DNA of 64,000 nucleotides, taken from contig JBASRN010000341.1 of NCBI GenBank assembly GCA_049273855.1, forward strand, positions 1 to 64,000, in the 5' to 3' direction. Origin of the DNA: Onstottus_B sp049273855. Lineage in GTDB: Bacteria; Acidobacteriota; Blastocatellia; UBA7656. Made by a program: the position numbers and the translations under genes. Below are positions 51,763-60,535 of the stretch, piece by piece (within the stretch, counting starts at the first letter, position 1; every line of letters starts with the position of its first letter). A model generated the notes under the pieces. That model did no database searches, had not been told where the DNA came from, and worked only from the letters and a program-made list of their open reading frames with translations.

Positions 51763-52833
51763 TCACCTAATTGCGGTCCGTGGAGTGGGCAGTATCAACT
51801 CAGCAACCAGGTATTCCATTTGCAATCTCGGGGTAGCCTCGCCGTTCTTGATGGCGTTGTCGACTTGGGCAATACGGTGAAGGCCGCGAACTATCTCAGC
51901 GCGCGGCGTGTGGCTCAAACGCGTCTTCCACTTCGTGGCGCTCTCTCGCCATTGTCCAATCACCCGTGTGAAGTCGTCGAAGCTCGCTCCTCGATCCAGG
52001 AGTTCCTTCCCCGCGAGCATGCGTCTAAACAGGCTCGCAAGCGAACCAACTATCATCACTGGCGCGCCCGTGTCTCCATCGTCAAGTAAGTGTTTTATCA
52101 AGCGCATAGCGCGCTTGTTGTCCCGCCGGATGATCGCATCCCAGAGCTCCCAGCTCGTGTGCTCGCGAGAGCGCGGCACCAGTTCCAGCACTGCTGCTTC
52201 TGTAATGACTTCGCCCCCAGCGTAGGCTGCCAGCTTTTCAAGCTCGTTCACCAAACGTGACAGACGAGTGCCCGCGAGCGTGATCAGCCGGTCGAGCGCT
52301 CGCCGCTCACTGCGGTACTCGTGCAGCTTTACATAACCATCAGCCCATCGACGCGCCTCGTCATCTTTCAGCGAGTCGAACGCTACCACCGTGCAAGACC
52401 TCAATAGCGCAGTCGTGATCTTTCTCCGCTGATCGGGTGCCACCGCTTGAAAGACAACGGTGGTCGTGGGTGACGGGCGCTTCAAGTAACCCAACACCAG
52501 CTCGTGCTCATCTTCCTTGATCTTGTCAAAATCGCGAACGACGACGACCCGACGCGTCGACATCATTGGCAATTGGTTCGCCGCGCCGATCGCCTGCGCG
52601 GCGGTGACCTTGGAACCCGAGCCGGAGTCCGCGCCGATCGCAAACACCGCGAAATTGAACATTCGGGCCGCCTCGCCGATGGTTTCGCAGAGCGAACGGA
52701 GCGCCCGCTCTTGCAGATACACTTCTTCGCCCAGGAAGACATAGAGCGGGTCTACACGCCTCTCCTTGATCTGTCGGTGAAGCGAGTCGTAGGTCAACCC
52801 GTCCAGTTTCTTCTTGGGTCGCTTGCTGCTCAC
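51763..52833 (-). CDS. holA: DNA polymerase III subunit delta
   Basis: 356 residues from GTG 52833, which overlaps the lptE stop (GTGA). Clamp-loader subunit that opens the beta clamp. DPLYVFLGEEVYLQERALRSL (28-48) is the HolA N-terminal motif; the central domain has the LITLAGTRLSRLVNELEKLAAYAG helix, and the C-terminal collar follows. Downstream of lptE as in proteobacteria. Confidence 0.93.
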   Translation of the reverse strand: MSSKRPKKKLDGLTYDSLHRQIKERRVDPLYVFLGEEVYLQERALRSLCETIGEAARMFNFAVFAIGADSGSGSKVTAAQAIGAANQLPMMSTRRVVVVRDFDKIKEDEHELVLGYLKRPSPTTTVVFQAVAPDQRRKITTALLRSCTVVAFDSLKDDEARRWADGYVKLHEYRSERRALDRLITLAGTRLSRLVNELEKLAAYAGGEVITEAAVLELVPRSREHTSWELWDAIIRRDNKRAMRLIKHLLDDGDTGAPVMIVGSLASLFRRMLAGKELLDRGASFDDFTRVIGQWRESATKWKTRLSHTPRAEIVRGLHRIAQVDNAIKNGEATPRLQMEYLVAELILPTPRTAIR

Positions 52834-53348
52834 AGTCCTTCCATGATTGCCGATACGATCGACTGGGCGAAGTCTTTGGCAACGCGGTCGACGGCGGGGT
52901 TCTCCTCGTTAAAAAAAGACTGAGGGTCATCAGAAAGCTGATACTCCCCCTCGAACGACATTCGCTGGTTCTCAAAGAGGATCTTGCGGCTCTTCAAATC
53001 GCGCACTGTCACGCTGACTGTGATTCGAAGGTCCCAGACCCGCGTCCGCCCGCGGTCGTCGAGTATTGAGCCCAAGGCGCGAAAGGCGCGGATGTCCCCG
53101 TTCAGCACAGCGTCGGCGTCGTCGGGATTAGCGGTGACTCGAACACCGCGTGCCCGCATCAATATCTCCTCTATCACCGCCCGCGTGAATCGCTGTTCGA
53201 CGCGATACTTGAGACTCGAGTTCTGGAAGATCGGAACGGCAATCGTCTTGATGTGAACCGGCATGCTCTTTCCCTTGCCGGCGCGCTTGTAGCCGCACAC
53301 GTCCACGAATAGCGATAGCAGAAGCGTAAACAGCGCGATCTTGAACAT
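52830..53348 (-). CDS. lptE: LptE-like LPS assembly lipoprotein
   Basis: 172 residues. N-terminal hydrophobic signal and Cys18 in DVCGY; the usual lipobox AGC-G is degenerate (V at -1), so lipidation is likely but not certain. The KTIAVPIFQNSS and RVTANPDDADAVLNGDI segments are typical of LptE. It plugs the LptD barrel during LPS export. Synteny leuS ... lptE-holA agrees. Marks the organism as having an outer membrane. Confidence 0.87.
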   Translation of the reverse strand: MFKIALFTLLLSLFVDVCGYKRAGKGKSMPVHIKTIAVPIFQNSSLKYRVEQRFTRAVIEEILMRARGVRVTANPDDADAVLNGDIRAFRALGSILDDRGRTRVWDLRITVSVTVRDLKSRKILFENQRMSFEGEYQLSDDPQSFFNEENPAVDRVAKDFAQSIVSAIMEGL

Positions 53349-53433
53349 TGTGAATTGATATTAGCTTTTGGGACGGGAGGGAAACAAGCGGAGCGGTGTG
53401 TATCGCGCTTCTGAGGGAAACGACGCCAAAGCG

Positions 53434-54162
53434 CTAGACAAACTCGGCGACCACTTGGCGCGCGCCGCTGGGCACGGGCGCGATTTTTATCACGTAGCCG
53501 CTGACTTTGTAAAGCAGGTCGTCGCCGGTCCTCGTCCTCAAGGCGGAAGGCATCGGCAACTCGAGCCGCAGCAGCGTGCCCAGTTCGACCGCGCGCGAAA
53601 GCGAGAACTTCACGCCCAGCGGACTGACGTCGATCGTTTCCGTGACCTCTTGCCAGTGGTGGTCGAACACAACTACGAGCGGCAACTGCAGTTCCACTCT
53701 TTCGACCCTCCGTCTTTCGCGGCCGTTGAGTGGAAGATGAGGTTTGGCGATCTGTCCTGGGACAACCCCCAGAGTAGAAGCAACCGTCGTTGTGTCAGCC
53801 GCTGACAGTACACGTTGTCGCGAACGCACCGACCCAACAATCTGGCGGTTGAGCGTCCCGTCGTAGGCCCGACGGCGAGCTCGACTCGAGAGCGTCGAGA
53901 ACGCCTCTACAAACCGGAGGTAAGCGCAGCTTAGCTTCCAGTGTAGCACGTTGTCTGTCTCGGCCAGGTAGTTGTAGTTGAGCGGGTGAAAGAAGTCTAC
54001 GGCCCGGCAGTATGCCGTGTTTATTTCTGAAGCCGACGAGCCGCGTTCGACTCCAAGCACGGTGTAGTGGTCAGGCTCTTCAATTATCAGATCCGCGAGT
54101 AACTCGATCTCTTCAGAGCTCAACTTGCGATCTTCGCATAAGCCTGCAGGCGCGGTTTCCAT
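53434..54162 (-). CDS. J-domain-like/PilZ fusion protein
   Basis: 242 residues. Residues 30-102 match the J-domain helix pattern (DHYTVLGVERGSSASEINTAY, then AYLRFVEAFSTLSSRARRRAYD), but the HPD tripeptide is HPL (59-61), so DnaK stimulation is unlikely. Residues about 148-242 form a PilZ domain with RxxxR (Arg151-Arg155) and DVSPLG (178-183), the (D/N)xSxxG motif; both c-di-GMP signatures are complete. Its ATG overlaps the stop of the GNAT gene by one base (TAATG), so they are coupled. A c-di-GMP-responsive adaptor is a reasonable guess. Confidence 0.85.
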   Translation of the reverse strand: METAPAGLCEDRKLSSEEIELLADLIIEEPDHYTVLGVERGSSASEINTAYCRAVDFFHPLNYNYLAETDNVLHWKLSCAYLRFVEAFSTLSSRARRRAYDGTLNRQIVGSVRSRQRVLSAADTTTVASTLGVVPGQIAKPHLPLNGRERRRVERVELQLPLVVVFDHHWQEVTETIDVSPLGVKFSLSRAVELGTLLRLELPMPSALRTRTGDDLLYKVSGYVIKIAPVPSGARQVVAEFV

Positions 54163-55070
54163 TAATGCTCTCGTTGCAAAAAGATCGTGTCATAGGAGCT
54201 GATCAATCTGAAGCCTACTTTTCTGTAGAGGGCCTGTGCTTCGCGGAACCGCTCATTCACCAGAAGGCAAACACTCTCTGCTCTACCGAGGAAGTTCTTG
54301 GTCAGTTGTGACATACATCGCTTGCCGTAGCCCTTCCCACGCTCACCAGGATCAACCCACACCCCCTCGATGTAAATGACTGCGGGAGTGTCGGCGACAA
54401 CTTCCGCTTTGAAGATCAGCCTACCGTCGTTAACCAAGACCCAAGTTCGGCCTTGTTCGATTCGGTGGGCGCACCGCTGACGAAAGCCGACTGGGTTTGT
54501 TACCAGCGGGTCTTCTCCGCTGTCCTGAAGCGCGGTTTGAGCGTGCGCCGGAACGACTAAATCCAGGTCGTCGGTCGTCGCCAATCTCAAGCCTGCGACC
54601 TCGTCATAAACCTCGATCGGCCATCGTTGCTCCATCAACAACTCGCGGCAGAACAAACGGGGAGCTTGACCGCCCTTGGCGTAATAGCCCCAAAATACTT
54701 CGACCTTTTCCCTCTCCCCAAGAAGCATATAGACATCCGAGTGCTTCTGGGCGAGGCGAGCGAACGCTTTGATGGCGGCATCGCTCCTGGTTTCGAAAAG
54801 GATGAAGTGGCCGATCAGCGCCACCCCTTCCAGGCGACCCTGTCGATCGCGACATGCGTAGAACGCGCCGCGATTGTGCGGGCTCACGATGCCGTTGCTC
54901 CGGATAAAACCTGCCATTCCGAAGGTGTGGATTGACCGCTCGGCCAGGAACGCCAGCACCTCAGCTTCGTCTTCGGCGGTGAGCTTATCGACACTCAGAG
55001 GCCCTCTTCCCGCGGGACGAAGCGCCTGCCGATCCGCCGTGTTCACATTCATTTTGGTCAGAGGATACAT
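54162..55070 (-). CDS. GNAT-family N-acetyltransferase
   Basis: 302 residues from ATG 55070, with GGAGAAAAG before it. The C-terminal half is a GNAT domain: acetyl-CoA-binding motif PGERGKGYGKRCM (about 237-250), beta-strand YIEGVWV before it and LYRKVGF after it. The N-terminal half (about 20-150) resembles a second, degenerate GNAT fold seen in two-domain members; substrate not predictable. Part of a run GNAT-J/PilZ. Confidence 0.86.
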   Translation of the reverse strand: MYPLTKMNVNTADRQALRPAGRGPLSVDKLTAEDEAEVLAFLAERSIHTFGMAGFIRSNGIVSPHNRGAFYACRDRQGRLEGVALIGHFILFETRSDAAIKAFARLAQKHSDVYMLLGEREKVEVFWGYYAKGGQAPRLFCRELLMEQRWPIEVYDEVAGLRLATTDDLDLVVPAHAQTALQDSGEDPLVTNPVGFRQRCAHRIEQGRTWVLVNDGRLIFKAEVVADTPAVIYIEGVWVDPGERGKGYGKRCMSQLTKNFLGRAESVCLLVNERFREAQALYRKVGFRLISSYDTIFLQREH

Positions 55071-55104
55071 TGCTTTTCTCCGTCGTTGAGCCTTCAGATG
55101 AGTC

Positions 55105-57027
55105 TTAGTTGGTCGGGTAGGAGTCCGGTTCGACCGGCATGCTCGAAGTCTGATCACCGCCCAACGCAGCCAGGGTCAGAGCTCGCGCCACTGACGCCAA
55201 TGTTGAGGAAGCCAAGGTGGAGTCAGACAACAGAACTCCATCGGACAGCAAGACTCCATCCGAAAGTAGTACGCCTCCGGCCAGCAAGGTTGCTTCAGAC
55301 AGCAGCGTTCCGCTTGACAGAAGCGTACCATCCGATAACAACACTCCCTCGGACAACAGCGTGCTGGATGAAAGCAGCGTGCCATCCGCAAGGAGGACGC
55401 CGCCAGCCAAGAGGGTGCCGTCTGACAGTAGCACCCCGTTGCCATAGATGCCCTGATACTTCGTTATCAGAGTGGAACCATAGATGAAGTTCCACTTCTG
55501 GACGATTCCGCCGCCCCAGTTAAACGAGTAGCCCGCGATCGTTGTTGAGGCCGTCGGCGCTGCGCCGATGAGCAGAGCATCGCCTAACTGCCGCCCTATC
55601 AAATCGGCCCGCACCAGGCCTGCGAGCCGGACTGCTCCTTCGATGTTCAGTTGGCCAGCTCCCTGCTCGTAGTTTGTTACACCGGCGAGTGGTTGGGCGG
55701 TGTACTCAATGAGCGCCTTTACCAGGTTCGGGGTGAGACTCGGATTTCTCTGCAACAAAAGAGCGGCCGCCCCCGCCACGGCGGGAGTCGCCATTGACGT
55801 GCCGCTCATTGACATCATCTCGTGTTCGGCGTAGAAGCTCACGTTGCAATCAAGCAAGGGATTTCCGGTCACAAGTTGATTGCCAGGGGATTGAGCCTCC
55901 AGTATCTTGTTGCCTGGCGCAATCAGGTCAGGCTTAATCAGATTGTCATAGTGCTTCACTCCGGACGTGTCGGTATAGTAGCCGCGCGTCGGTCCGCGCG
56001 AACTGAAGCTTGCCACTTCGTCATCAGCCCGCGAGTTTGTTCCAAAGGTATTCGCGGCGCCAACCGTGATGGCCGAGGGCTCAATACCTGGAGAGTGAAT
56101 CGCTCCAAATATCTTCTGCCCATTCTCACCCTTCCCCATATTGCCAGCGGCCACGCATACAACCAACCCAGCGTTAAAAGCTCTGCGCACCGCCTGGCAA
56201 AGAGGATCGTTCACGTAGGAATCAACAGCCGTTGTGCCTAAGCTCATGTTGAGAACGCGGATGTTGTAAAGGGATTTGTTGGCAATGCACCAGTCGATGC
56301 CGGCAATCGCATTAGACGTTGACCCGCGACCTTGAGAGTCAAGCACCCTGACATTGATGAGCTTTGCGCGGGGAGCTACGCCGGTGTATGCGCCATACGA
56401 AACGTGGTTATTCCCGGCGGCCACAGCAGCGACGTGCGTGCCGTGACCAAAGGGATCGTCTGTTCTTCCTTCGCCCGTGAAATCAACGCTTGCTACTATT
56501 CTGCCGGATTGAAAAGAATGATGTGCAGAATAAATACCGGAGTCGAGGATAGCGATGCCGACTCCGTAGCCGTCGATCGTTCCGGTCGACCAAGTACCAT
56601 AGCTTCGTGCCGCAGCAGCGCCGGTCGTGGTCTCGAGGTGACCTGCAACCTGGGTTGTTCTATCCAGAGATATGTATCTGACCGCGTTATCCGAGGCGAG
56701 TTCTGGTATGAAGCTGGCGACAATCTCCACCGCAGCCGTTTTGTTATCGTTTAAGCTCCTCAACACGATTCCGCCCATTTCGCTGATTCTCATCATCAGC
56801 TTGCTGAAGGCGTTACTGTTTGCCGAAGGCCTCGTGTCGACGATTACTCGCACAGAGCTGTCGGGAGAGTTGGCGACTGCTTCCTCCAGGTCCGTCGAGA
56901 TGTTGCTGCGCTGCGAACTTGATGCGGCCAAAACGGAACGTCCTCCCGACGGAAAACCCATCGCAAGAAAAGAGGACACCAGAAAAGCTGCCGTTAGCAG
57001 TTTAAGAACGCTGTTAGTGGTTTTCAT
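55105..57027 (-). CDS. Subtilisin-like S8 peptidase with hexapeptide-repeat tail
   Basis: 640 residues from ATG 57027. Signal peptide about 1-35. Catalytic triad complete: Asp in AILDSGI, His in GHGTHVAAVAAG, Ser in MSGTSMATPAVAG. An inhibitor-like prodomain precedes it (about 45-125). After residue 530 come 13 exact-register hexapeptides (531-608) of the form G/S-V/T-L-L-S/A-x, for example GVLLSD, GTLLSS. The last 32 residues are unremarkable. The tail may fold as a beta-roll or stick. Relatives in this phylum carry WGD-type repeats instead. Exported. Confidence 0.92.
   Translation of the reverse strand: MKTTNSVLKLLTAAFLVSSFLAMGFPSGGRSVLAASSSQRSNISTDLEEAVANSPDSSVRVIVDTRPSANSNAFSKLMMRISEMGGIVLRSLNDNKTAAVEIVASFIPELASDNAVRYISLDRTTQVAGHLETTTGAAAARSYGTWSTGTIDGYGVGIAILDSGIYSAHHSFQSGRIVASVDFTGEGRTDDPFGHGTHVAAVAAGNNHVSYGAYTGVAPRAKLINVRVLDSQGRGSTSNAIAGIDWCIANKSLYNIRVLNMSLGTTAVDSYVNDPLCQAVRRAFNAGLVVCVAAGNMGKGENGQKIFGAIHSPGIEPSAITVGAANTFGTNSRADDEVASFSSRGPTRGYYTDTSGVKHYDNLIKPDLIAPGNKILEAQSPGNQLVTGNPLLDCNVSFYAEHEMMSMSGTSMATPAVAGAAALLLQRNPSLTPNLVKALIEYTAQPLAGVTNYEQGAGQLNIEGAVRLAGLVRADLIGRQLGDALLIGAAPTASTTIAGYSFNWGGGIVQKWNFIYGSTLITKYQGIYGNGVLLSDGTLLAGGVLLADGTLLSSSTLLSEGVLLSDGTLLSSGTLLSEATLLAGGVLLSDGVLLSDGVLLSDSTLASSTLASVARALTLAALGGDQTSSMPVEPDSYPTN
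55204..55437 (-). repeat. 18-bp tandem repeats encoding the peptidase tail
   Basis: 13 tandem copies of an 18-base unit (234 bases) coding for the hexapeptides of the S8 peptidase; copies differ mainly at third positions and at the variable sixth residue. Recombination between copies could change the tail length. Confidence 0.85.
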
Positions 57028-57525
57028 ACTATTCACTCCGAGCTCCCTCTTTCGCTGCTGCATTCCCGGCTCAAAATCACGCGGCACCGGGAACCGCTTG
57101 AAACCTGATCGCCCACCTTCCGCGTCTGAGATTAGTCAATAGTCGTGCCAGAGTCGGGAAGGCGGCTCAGTCACCCGCGTAAAGGAGTGCCCAGCGACCT
57201 GAGGATGTCCCTATGACGCGAGCGAGAAACCAACCAATTCTTTGCGCCACAGGCTTAGATTCTTGGGTCTGACGTGGCTTTCAATTTGGTTGGGGGGCCC
57301 TAAGCAAGGTGGCAAGCAGGCACAAGAAGATCCCAGCGCCTATGTTTCTTTCTTCGCGTTCCGGTCACCTTGACGTAATCCTTCAATCTTACTGGCGAAT
57401 GGGATGAGCGACCGGAGACGCGCGGAGCTCGGCTCAAAAGGCCGGAGAATAGCGGTATCGACAAGAGCTGCCAGCGCAGCCTGAAGGGCAATCTACGCAT
57501 CCGGACTCGCTAGCAGTTGCAGGAG
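57028..57525. other. Intergenic region between leuS and the S8 peptidase, with a nested inverted repeat
   Basis: 498 bases without a convincing gene. CCAACCAATT (57230-57239) faces AATTTGGTTGG (57283-57293), and GCCAC (57246-57250) faces GTGGC (57274-57278) inside it: a nested inverted repeat. On the minus strand TTTCTC follows the outer stem, so it may end the leuS transcript or form the leader of the peptidase. Confidence 0.5.
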
Positions 57526-60132
57526 TCATTTGACAACGACATTGACGAGCTTACCCGGGATCACTATGACTTTTATGACATCGCGACCGGCGGTAGCGGC
57601 AAGAATTTTTTCATCCGACAAAGCCCTTCTGCGCAGTTCATCGTCACTCGCATCTGGACTGGCGAAGATCCGGCTGCGCAGCTTCCCGCCCACTTGCACC
57701 GCAACCTCGACCTCTTCTTCGCGCGCAAGGTCGTCGTTGAACCGGGGCCAGCGCGTTAGAGCAAGGCTTTCGGAATGGCCGTAGGCTTCCCAGATCTCTT
57801 CTGCCAGGTGCGGAGCGAACGGCGCAATCATCACGATCAATGACTCAATCGCTTCGCGTGCGAGCCGCGCATCAACCTCGGTTGAGCCCACGCCCTTCTC
57901 GACGAACTGATCGAACGCGTAGATCTCGTTGGTCAGCTCCATCAAGGACGAGATGCAAGTGTTCAAATGCAGGCGCTCCTCGTAGTTATCCGTGATCGAG
58001 CGAATGATCTGATGCGTGCGCCGCCGAAGTTTTCGTTGATAATCCGTCAGTTCCTGGGCAGAGGATAATCCGTTGTCGGGCGCCGCTTTCACGATCCTGT
58101 CTCGCCATTTGTAAGCGATGCGCCAGACACGCTGCAGGTACCGAGATGCCCCTTCAAAGCCCGTGTCAGACCACTCCTTGTCCTTGTCCGGAGGCCCCGA
58201 GAACAGCACGAACAACCGAAGCGCGTCCGCGCCGTGGATGTTGATCATTTCAATCGGATCGACAGCGTTCTTCCTGGACTTCGACATCTTCTCCACACGG
58301 CCGGTAATGACTTGCTTCCCGCAAACCGAGCAGGTCTTTTCCTCGGTCACCTGCTCGGGAAACAGCCACTCGTGTTCCGGACAGAAGTAGGTCTCTTTGA
58401 TGACCATTCCCTGCGTCAGCAGCCGTGCCACCGGCTCGTCCAACTTCACAAGCCCAAGGTCGCGCATCACCCTGGTCCAGTAGCGCGTGTAAATCAGATG
58501 AAGCACCGCGTGCTCGATGCCGCCAATGTACTGATCGACCGGCAACCAGTATTCAACCTTCCTGGGATCGAACGGCAATCGGTCATTGTGCGGATCGCAG
58601 TAACGGAAGTAATACCAGTTGGAATCGACAAACGTGTCCATCGTGTCGGTGTCGCGGCGAGCATCTCCCCCACACTTCGGGCAGGTTACGTTGACGTATT
58701 CGGGAACGTGATCGAGCGGGGAGCCGCCCTCGACCGTCAGGTTGACGCCCTTCGGCAGCACGACCGGCAACTGGTCGTCAGGCACGGGAACGATGCCATC
58801 GCGCTCACAATGGATCGTTGGAACAGGCGTGCCCCAGTATCGCTGGCGCGAGATGCCCCAATCGCGAAGCTTGTAGGTGATCGCGCCTTTGCCATAACCG
58901 TGAGTCTTGGCGTGCGCGGTCATTTGCCGGTTTGCTTCTTCCGAAGACAGTCCGCTCCAGAACCCGGTATTTACGGTCGCCGTCCAGTCCTCGTCGGCGG
59001 CTTCCAGTTGGTCAGGGGGTATCTCGCGACCGTCCGAGGTCAGCTTGATCTGCCGAAATCGCAACCCGTACTTGCGTGAAAACTCAAAGTCCCTCTGATC
59101 GCCGGAAGGGACCGCCATGATCGCGCCCGTCCCGTATTCGAACAGCACAAAGTTCGCGATCCAGATCGGCAGCAGCTCGTCGTTGAACGGATTCACGGCG
59201 AACCCGCCGGTGAACTTGCCCTCTTTCTCGACTTGTTCCAGCCCGCGAGTCTTGCGCTGTTCTTTCAACGTCTCGGCAAACGCCAGAACTTCGTCGCGGT
59301 TGGGCCTGCTTGTGAGGATCTTCTCCAGCGCTGGATGCTCCGGCGCCAGGACAATCGCGTTGGCGCCGAAGATCGTGTCGATGCGAGTCGTAAAGACAGT
59401 GATCGAGTCATCACTGTCCGCGATCTTGAATCGAACCTCAGCGCCGCGGCTTCGACCGATCCAGTGACGCTGCATCGCGATAACGCGCTCGGGCCATTTC
59501 CCTTCCAGCTTGTCCAGACCGTCGAGCAACTGATCGGCGTAATCGGTGATGCGAGCAAACCATTGCATCAACTGCTTCTGAACCACGGGAGAGCCGCATC
59601 TCCAGCACACGCCGCCCGACGCTTGCTCGTTCGACAGCGAGATGTCTTCTTTAGGGCACCAGTTCACAGGCGCAAGCTTGCGATAGAGCATTCCGCGCTC
59701 AAACATCCGAATAAAGAACCACTGGTTCCACTTGTAGTATTCGGGGTCGCAAGTGGCGATCTCGCGCGACCAGTCGTAGCTTAGTCCCATCCTCTGGAAC
59801 TGCCACTTCATATACGCAATCGCGTCGCGAGTAAATTTCTCGGGGTCGGTTCCGTCCTTGATGGCTGCGGTCTCGGCGGGCTGACCGAAGGCGTCCCAGC
59901 CGAACGGATGCAGCACGTTGAAGCCGCGCATGCGCTTGTACCACGCGAGCGCATCCCCGATGGCGAAGTTCGAGACGTGCCCGATGTGCGCGCGCCCAGA
60001 TGTGTAGGCGAGCATCTCGAGGCAGTAAAACTTCTCGCGGGTCGGGTCTTCTGTGACCTCGAAGGTTTTCTCCTCAGCCCAGCGCTTCTGCCACTTTTGT
60101 TCGATCTCTTGTGGGAAGTATTTTTCTTTCAT
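57526..60132 (-). CDS. leuS: Leucyl-tRNA synthetase
   Basis: 868 residues. HIGH motif HIGH-like HIGHVSN at 49-55, KMSKS at 615-619 in EKMSKSRKN, and a zinc site (CPEH and CSVCG) near 585-605. The editing domain CP1 is present (T-rich TVFTTRIDTIFG segment, about 230-241). Normal length for the bacterial type. Starts the leuS ... lptE-holA neighbourhood, here with three unrelated genes inserted. Confidence 0.98.
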   Translation of the reverse strand: MKEKYFPQEIEQKWQKRWAEEKTFEVTEDPTREKFYCLEMLAYTSGRAHIGHVSNFAIGDALAWYKRMRGFNVLHPFGWDAFGQPAETAAIKDGTDPEKFTRDAIAYMKWQFQRMGLSYDWSREIATCDPEYYKWNQWFFIRMFERGMLYRKLAPVNWCPKEDISLSNEQASGGVCWRCGSPVVQKQLMQWFARITDYADQLLDGLDKLEGKWPERVIAMQRHWIGRSRGAEVRFKIADSDDSITVFTTRIDTIFGANAIVLAPEHPALEKILTSRPNRDEVLAFAETLKEQRKTRGLEQVEKEGKFTGGFAVNPFNDELLPIWIANFVLFEYGTGAIMAVPSGDQRDFEFSRKYGLRFRQIKLTSDGREIPPDQLEAADEDWTATVNTGFWSGLSSEEANRQMTAHAKTHGYGKGAITYKLRDWGISRQRYWGTPVPTIHCERDGIVPVPDDQLPVVLPKGVNLTVEGGSPLDHVPEYVNVTCPKCGGDARRDTDTMDTFVDSNWYYFRYCDPHNDRLPFDPRKVEYWLPVDQYIGGIEHAVLHLIYTRYWTRVMRDLGLVKLDEPVARLLTQGMVIKETYFCPEHEWLFPEQVTEEKTCSVCGKQVITGRVEKMSKSRKNAVDPIEMINIHGADALRLFVLFSGPPDKDKEWSDTGFEGASRYLQRVWRIAYKWRDRIVKAAPDNGLSSAQELTDYQRKLRRRTHQIIRSITDNYEERLHLNTCISSLMELTNEIYAFDQFVEKGVGSTEVDARLAREAIESLIVMIAPFAPHLAEEIWEAYGHSESLALTRWPRFNDDLAREEEVEVAVQVGGKLRSRIFASPDASDDELRRRALSDEKILAATAGRDVIKVIVIPGKLVNVVVK

Positions 60133-60535
60133 GGTTCTTGACCGATTCTAATTTTGCTCTCTTCTGAAAAACTTGATTGGATCGCGCCTCGACGCGGCAA
60201 ACGTAACTCAGTACGCCCGAAGAAGCGGATTGAGGAGGGTGAGCTCGAACTGTAATGACTTCGTAAACACCGCCCGTATCATAAAACGTGGATCAGGAAA
60301 GTGGCAAATCAAAGATGCCATTGACCTGGCGCTGATTCGTATCCTTGTCGCTTGGTGGCGCACCCTTTTTCTTCAACAGCGGCCAGACTAAGCTGAGTCT
60401 AATCCGTGATACTCAGGGATGATCTCCAGGCACAACTTTTCAGCCTGTGACTTGTCGGGCTTCGGTGGTAGCGAACTCCTCAAGCAAGCTTTGTTCTTGA
60501 CGCAAGTTCTTCAACTTGCTTAACGTCCATTCTCT
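60133..60535. other. Intergenic region between leuS and nfo
   Basis: 403 bases. Fragments of a family A repeat appear near 60322-60365 (GACCTGGCGC...CTTGGTGGCGC) without a clear partner, and AAGCAAG/CTTGCTT words near 60482-60524. No gene recognised. Confidence 0.5.

Noticed and set aside
55204..55437. CRISPR-like array
   Set aside because: Direct 18-bp repeats are in frame, have no spacers, and encode a protein tail.
57300..57500. 66-codon minus-strand frame between leuS and the peptidase
   Set aside because: Arg-rich, no start signal, no similarity; more likely non-coding.
58234..59079. 281-codon plus-strand frame inside leuS
   Set aside because: Shadow of leuS, no start site or family match.
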